DNA from: Alphaproteobacteria bacterium
GTDB lineage: Bacteria > Pseudomonadota > Alphaproteobacteria > Rs-D84
Direction of reading: 5' to 3'
Assembly (NCBI GenBank): GCA_017964865.1
Contig: JAGCRE010000136.1
Span: forward strand, 1-9,362
Length of the DNA stretch: 9,362 nt
Part shown: positions 6,245 through 9,362 of the stretch, one piece after another
Layout: the number at the start of each line of letters is the position of its first letter
How positions within the stretch are numbered: the stretch's first letter is position 1
Notes under the pieces: model-generated
Seen by the model: only the letters and a program-made list of their open reading frames with translations
The model's database searches: none
Told to the model about the DNA's origin: nothing
Translations under genes and position numbers: made by a program

Positions 6245-6271
6245 AAATAAAAAGCAGGGGGCAACGCCCCC
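6245..6271 (-). terminator. Rho-independent terminator of the OmpA-like gene
   Basis: GGGGGC (6257-6262) and GCCCCC (6266-6271) form a six-pair stem around a three-base loop. On the minus strand this is followed by TGC and then TTTTTATTTA. It lies about 20 bp beyond the TAA at 6293-6295. There is no T-run on the plus-strand side, so it acts in one direction. Confidence 0.85.
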
Positions 6272-6292
6272 CACGGTTATTGGGTATATTGA

Positions 6293-9200
6293 TTATTGAG
6301 CCAAGGATTGTGAATAGGTCGTAGTTACAATCGGTACTTTGTCATCTATTGGTTGACAACGTATCTTGATATCTACACGACGACATGGTTGATAATTAAC
6401 ATTATCTTTCATTGTTCTTGTTTTGTCTTGTTTGCATGGTGTTGTATCTCCTATGCAATACGTACATGCTTCTTCGCCCATACCAGATGAGTTTACATAT
6501 GGAACAATTTTCTTAAAGTTCAAATTTTGTTCTAAAACATACTTAACAGCATCTGCACGATTCTTAGACAAGGTTTTGTTAAACGGATTGCTGGCAGTGG
6601 TATCGGCATATCCATAAATGTCCATCTGGCATGTTTTTATATTCTCGTTTGACGCGATATCTGCAGCAAAATTTCTTAAGACATCTGCGTTCTTAATTTT
6701 TGATTTTCCTGAATCAAATAAGGAATCGCTTGAAAGTGATATGTCGGGAAGTTCTTGGTAAGAAATTGTTGTATTAACTGTCTGTACTTCGGTTGTGACT
6801 TCAGTACATTTGCCATCTATTTCTTTATGCTGTGAATCTTTTGGACAATAACACAATTGTGTTGTTGTATCGTATGTGTATCCATCTTTACAATTGCATG
6901 CACAATCTGTTAAATTTTCCAGTGTTAAATGTTCATCTTTTGATAAATCACATTGTGGTGTACATGTTTCTTGTTTGCATTCTTTCGCATTTTCAAACCA
7001 TCCTGTGTTTGCTGGACATTGACATTTGCCGTCAATCACGATTTTGTTGCCTTCACACGGTCTGCATTCAGAATGGTCTCGTCCTGCGATAAATTCTTGT
7101 TTTTCGGGATCTTCACAAATACAATTTGGCCAGTCCCCCTCGAAACCAAATGTTGCACATGTTGGTTCTTGGGGTGTAGGTAACTGTTGAATTGCCTGTT
7201 GGGCGTTTTGAATTGCATCATTTGGTTTAATATAGTTTCCGGCGATGTTACCTGCTAATGATAATGCGGCGGCAGCGGTGGCGATGCCAATGCCGGTCTT
7301 TAATTTGTCGTCGGTTTTTGCACGCATTGCCGCCCACATGGCTACATCTGGGCCGTCAGGGTTCATAATTGCACGTGCGATTGAAGCGTAACCCCCACCA
7401 ACAACACCGGTTCCAACATCGTCATAAAGGCCACTGGTTGCACTGTCAATCAACACCTCGGATTCAATACCGGGTTTTATGCCCAATGATGTCTTACGCA
7501 ATTTCAAATCGTTGGCCAGTTTTGTATATTGAACATAAACGTCGATTAATTCATTGCCACCCGGAATTTCAACATTGGTCTTGCCACCGGCAACATTTTG
7601 CCCATTGCCATATTCACAACGGAAAGTATTTACGTATGCACGCATATCTGATTCAGCAGCATCATCGGCCGCACGTTCGCTTAACGCACCACCAATCATC
7701 ATTCCGCCAATGCCAACGCCACCAATACCAATCGCACCGTTTATGCGGTTTTGTAACGACTTTTCGTTTTCGCGTGCCTTGTCCCGTGCTTCCGTCAGCT
7801 TATCAATATCTTCGTCGTTCTTGATAACGCAAGTATTTGAACTTTTATCGACCCGATAGAGATTACTGCATGCCTTGATAACGCAATTTTTGTGTTCATC
7901 ATCGGCCCACGATGCCACAGTGGCATTTTTATCAATGTTTTGTTTGGCATATGCTGTGCAGTTGATTTGGGAAATACATATATTGTGTTCAATATCTGTT
8001 GTATAATCTTCGCCACATTTTTCCAATTTACAAAATGACTTGTTCTTTTTGCAATCCCAATGTGATGCGATTGCACCTGGAATTTCGCTGTTACAATCTG
8101 TTTCTTTGCCGTCACGAGTGACGCATTCTTCGATTTCTTCGTCCCATCTTTGGGTGCAATTACAGTTGTTTGATATGCATTTGTTTTGTTTTTGTGACAA
8201 CACCCAGCCATTGGCAGTATCGCACGCGGTTATTTTACATTGGTCGGTTTTACCGTCTTTCCAGTGAGAAGCCTCAAGCGTTTTGCCAATTGCGTTTGGA
8301 TAATCTTTCCATAATTCTTTTGGACAGGTTGTTTGTCTGCACATTTGATATTCTTGAGTTTGTCCAGCATTATCTTTATAGAATTTACCCGTTGGGAAAG
8401 GTTCAAAGTCTTTTACACATCTGTCGCTGGTGCATGATTTTATCTCGCCAGATTCTGGGTCCCAATCGGTAACGGTTCCATCTGTTGCATTTGGGTCAAA
8501 AGATTTTATGTTTGGACAAGATTTACCCCGTTGATCCAGAGATGTATCAAGTTCACATTCGAAAATATGGCCATCTTTTTCTTGCTCTGTCCTTGTTTCA
8601 GGTTGGCCTGTAACGAAACTGGTTTGTGTTATATCATATTCATATGTTCCAGTGGTTAATTTAGTTGCTTTGTACGTTTTGTGTTCGCAAAAATTTGGCT
8701 TGCAAGCAAACGAATTGGTTTTGCTTTTATCGTTTGGGTATGCATATTGAATTGAACCCGCTGTTTTTGTTCCATCGCTGTTTATGATTTGACAATCGTT
8801 TCCCAGTTTTATTGTATTAACAACATCTAACTGATCTATCATGTTTACGTTTTCGTTTTTGGGTAACTTGAAAATTATGGGTGTGTTTAAATCGGGGTGG
8901 TCGCTGTAGTTTTTTATCATATCTTGGCTCATAACGTTTATTCTAAGGGAGTAACCTTGTCCCCATGTATATCCAGGAATCTCGAAAGAACCGTCATTAA
9001 AACTTGTTGAGGCAACAACTAGGTTTCCTTTAGAGTTTTTCAAGTCTTGATTATTTTGTTGTAAATATACATATGCAATAGCTGGTTCATCATATTCATC
9101 AATCACCTTACCAGTGATGGATGCTGTGGGTTGTGCGGGTGTTGCGGCTGATTTTGTTACAACAGAGACACCAGATTGTTGATTTTTACCAGTAAATTTA

Positions 9201-9362
9201 TCTTTTGATGATGGTGTATAGTTACTTCCTTCTAACACAGCAAAATACCCGACGCTATTGTCATATCTAACCACCAGTTTTTTATGTTTTGATACGTAAT
9301 TACCAGTAACATATTTGTCCGTATAGTTCTTTGATTGTTCAATTTGACATATTGTACGTCCA
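6293..9362 (-). CDS. Large cysteine-rich OmpA-family envelope protein, 5' end outside window
   Basis: The frame stays open to the window edge, giving at least 1022 residues; the N-terminus and any signal peptide are missing. The GTG at 9274 is only an internal Val codon. Numbering from the first full codon, about 80-165 resembles a carboxypeptidase-regulatory-like beta-sandwich (S-I-T-G-K-V-I-D, then D-G-S-F-E-I-P-G-Y). Residues 189-514 are Cys-rich with tandem Trp/CX4C repeats. A charged coiled coil lies at 516-539, a glycine zipper at 542-560 and a second hydrophobic Gly/Ala stretch at 689-710. EGF-like Cys clusters occupy 735-852. Residues 867-1002 form an OmpA-like domain with G-Y-A-D-T-T-A-S and L-S-K-N-R-A-D-A-V. 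Asp920 and Arg935 match the two residues that bind diaminopimelate in OmpA proteins, so this domain should hold peptidoglycan. It carries an atypical Cys-rich insertion near 966-976. About 48 cysteines are visible. Probably a cell-wall-anchored surface or periplasmic protein; ligand unknown. Confidence 0.92.
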   Translation of the reverse strand, partial: GRTICQIEQSKNYTDKYVTGNYVSKHKKLVVRYDNSVGYFAVLEGSNYTPSSKDKFTGKNQQSGVSVVTKSAATPAQPTASITGKVIDEYDEPAIAYVYLQQNNQDLKNSKGNLVVASTSFNDGSFEIPGYTWGQGYSLRINVMSQDMIKNYSDHPDLNTPIIFKLPKNENVNMIDQLDVVNTIKLGNDCQIINSDGTKTAGSIQYAYPNDKSKTNSFACKPNFCEHKTYKATKLTTGTYEYDITQTSFVTGQPETRTEQEKDGHIFECELDTSLDQRGKSCPNIKSFDPNATDGTVTDWDPESGEIKSCTSDRCVKDFEPFPTGKFYKDNAGQTQEYQMCRQTTCPKELWKDYPNAIGKTLEASHWKDGKTDQCKITACDTANGWVLSQKQNKCISNNCNCTQRWDEEIEECVTRDGKETDCNSEIPGAIASHWDCKKNKSFCKLEKCGEDYTTDIEHNICISQINCTAYAKQNIDKNATVASWADDEHKNCVIKACSNLYRVDKSSNTCVIKNDEDIDKLTEARDKARENEKSLQNRINGAIGIGGVGIGGMMIGGALSERAADDAAESDMRAYVNTFRCEYGNGQNVAGGKTNVEIPGGNELIDVYVQYTKLANDLKLRKTSLGIKPGIESEVLIDSATSGLYDDVGTGVVGGGYASIARAIMNPDGPDVAMWAAMRAKTDDKLKTGIGIATAAAALSLAGNIAGNYIKPNDAIQNAQQAIQQLPTPQEPTCATFGFEGDWPNCICEDPEKQEFIAGRDHSECRPCEGNKIVIDGKCQCPANTGWFENAKECKQETCTPQCDLSKDEHLTLENLTDCACNCKDGYTYDTTTQLCYCPKDSQHKEIDGKCTEVTTEVQTVNTTISYQELPDISLSSDSLFDSGKSKIKNADVLRNFAADIASNENIKTCQMDIYGYADTTASNPFNKTLSKNRADAVKYVLEQNLNFKKIVPYVNSSGMGEEACTYCIGDTTPCKQDKTRTMKDNVNYQPCRRVDIKIRCQPIDDKVPIVTTTYSQSLAQ
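6356..6763 (-). other. OmpA-like peptidoglycan-binding domain (region of the CDS)
   Basis: This region encodes the C-terminal OmpA-like domain. It opens with I-S-L-S-S-D-S-L-F-D-S-G, the usual first strand of the family, and ends with C-R-R-V-D-I-K-I, the usual last strand (RRVDI). The binding Asp and Arg are present. A segment of about 20 residues rich in Cys, Thr and Lys before the last strand is longer than usual. Confidence 0.85.
7817..8479 (-). repeat. Tandem Trp/CX4C cysteine repeats in the OmpA-like protein
   Basis: Four diverged protein repeats begin at about 8479, 8278, 8074 and 7924 (minus strand). The pattern is an Ala- or Thr-containing lead, a Trp, 7-9 residues, C-x-x-x-x-C, then 10 or more residues and Cys, usually followed by Ile or Val. 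Examples of the CX4C core are C-K-I-T-A-C, C-K-L-E-K-C and C-V-I-K-A-C. DNA identity is low, so these are old duplications under protein-level constraint. Confidence 0.7.

Noticed and set aside
6065..6250. tRNA or other classical RNA gene in the gap
   Set aside because: No cloverleaf, CCA end or T-loop motif is visible; the inverted repeat explains the visible pairing.
9272..9362. GTG at 9274 as the true start of the OmpA-like gene
   Set aside because: The frame continues upstream without a stop to the window edge, and the sequence from 9274 lacks a signal peptide and ribosome site.

Overview
The window holds four protein-coding genes and no recognisable RNA gene or insertion sequence. Three of the four encode large, cysteine-rich, envelope-type proteins; the fourth encodes a small membrane-anchored protein. 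Moderate-to-low GC, all-TAA stops, Shine-Dalgarno-led secreted proteins, a glycine-zipper plus OmpA-like repertoire, and a palindromic intergenic element starting TGTCATTGC and ending GATGACA together suggest a reduced-genome, possibly host-associated alphaproteobacterium (Rickettsiales-like or an uncultured gut lineage). That placement is inference from style, not from a marker gene.

Layout. A rho-independent terminator at 3-28 ends a gene lying left of the window. A secreted 881-residue Cys-rich protein (94-2739, +) follows. It converges on a leaderless two-transmembrane protein (2769-3797, -), with a terminator between them that can work both ways. The 137-bp divergent region 3798-3934 carries two promoters: a perfect TTGACA/TATAAT pair for the minus gene, and an extended -10 promoter for a second secreted Cys-rich protein (3935-5971, +). 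The 321-bp gap 5972-6292 holds a two-hairpin structure ending in a terminator, a palindromic repeat with a central perfect palindrome, about 70 bp with nothing recognisable, and a terminator for the last gene. That gene (6293 to the right edge, -) is a partial, very large Cys-rich protein with a C-terminal OmpA-like peptidoglycan-binding domain. Its start lies beyond the window.

Connections. The two plus-strand genes share an almost identical promoter box, the same start-site design, a G-R-A-[AS]-T-S-V motif near the mature N-terminus, and a strong preference for cysteines spaced CX6C. The second plus-strand gene and the OmpA-like gene share a glycine-zipper segment followed by a Cys-x-[VY]-G-[DN]-G-x-N motif. 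The OmpA-like gene instead favours CX4C pairs in tandem Trp/Cys repeats. The simplest reading is a set of oxidatively folded, disulfide-stabilised envelope proteins, partly built from shared modules and possibly co-regulated. I know of no named function for the three novel architectures and none is asserted.
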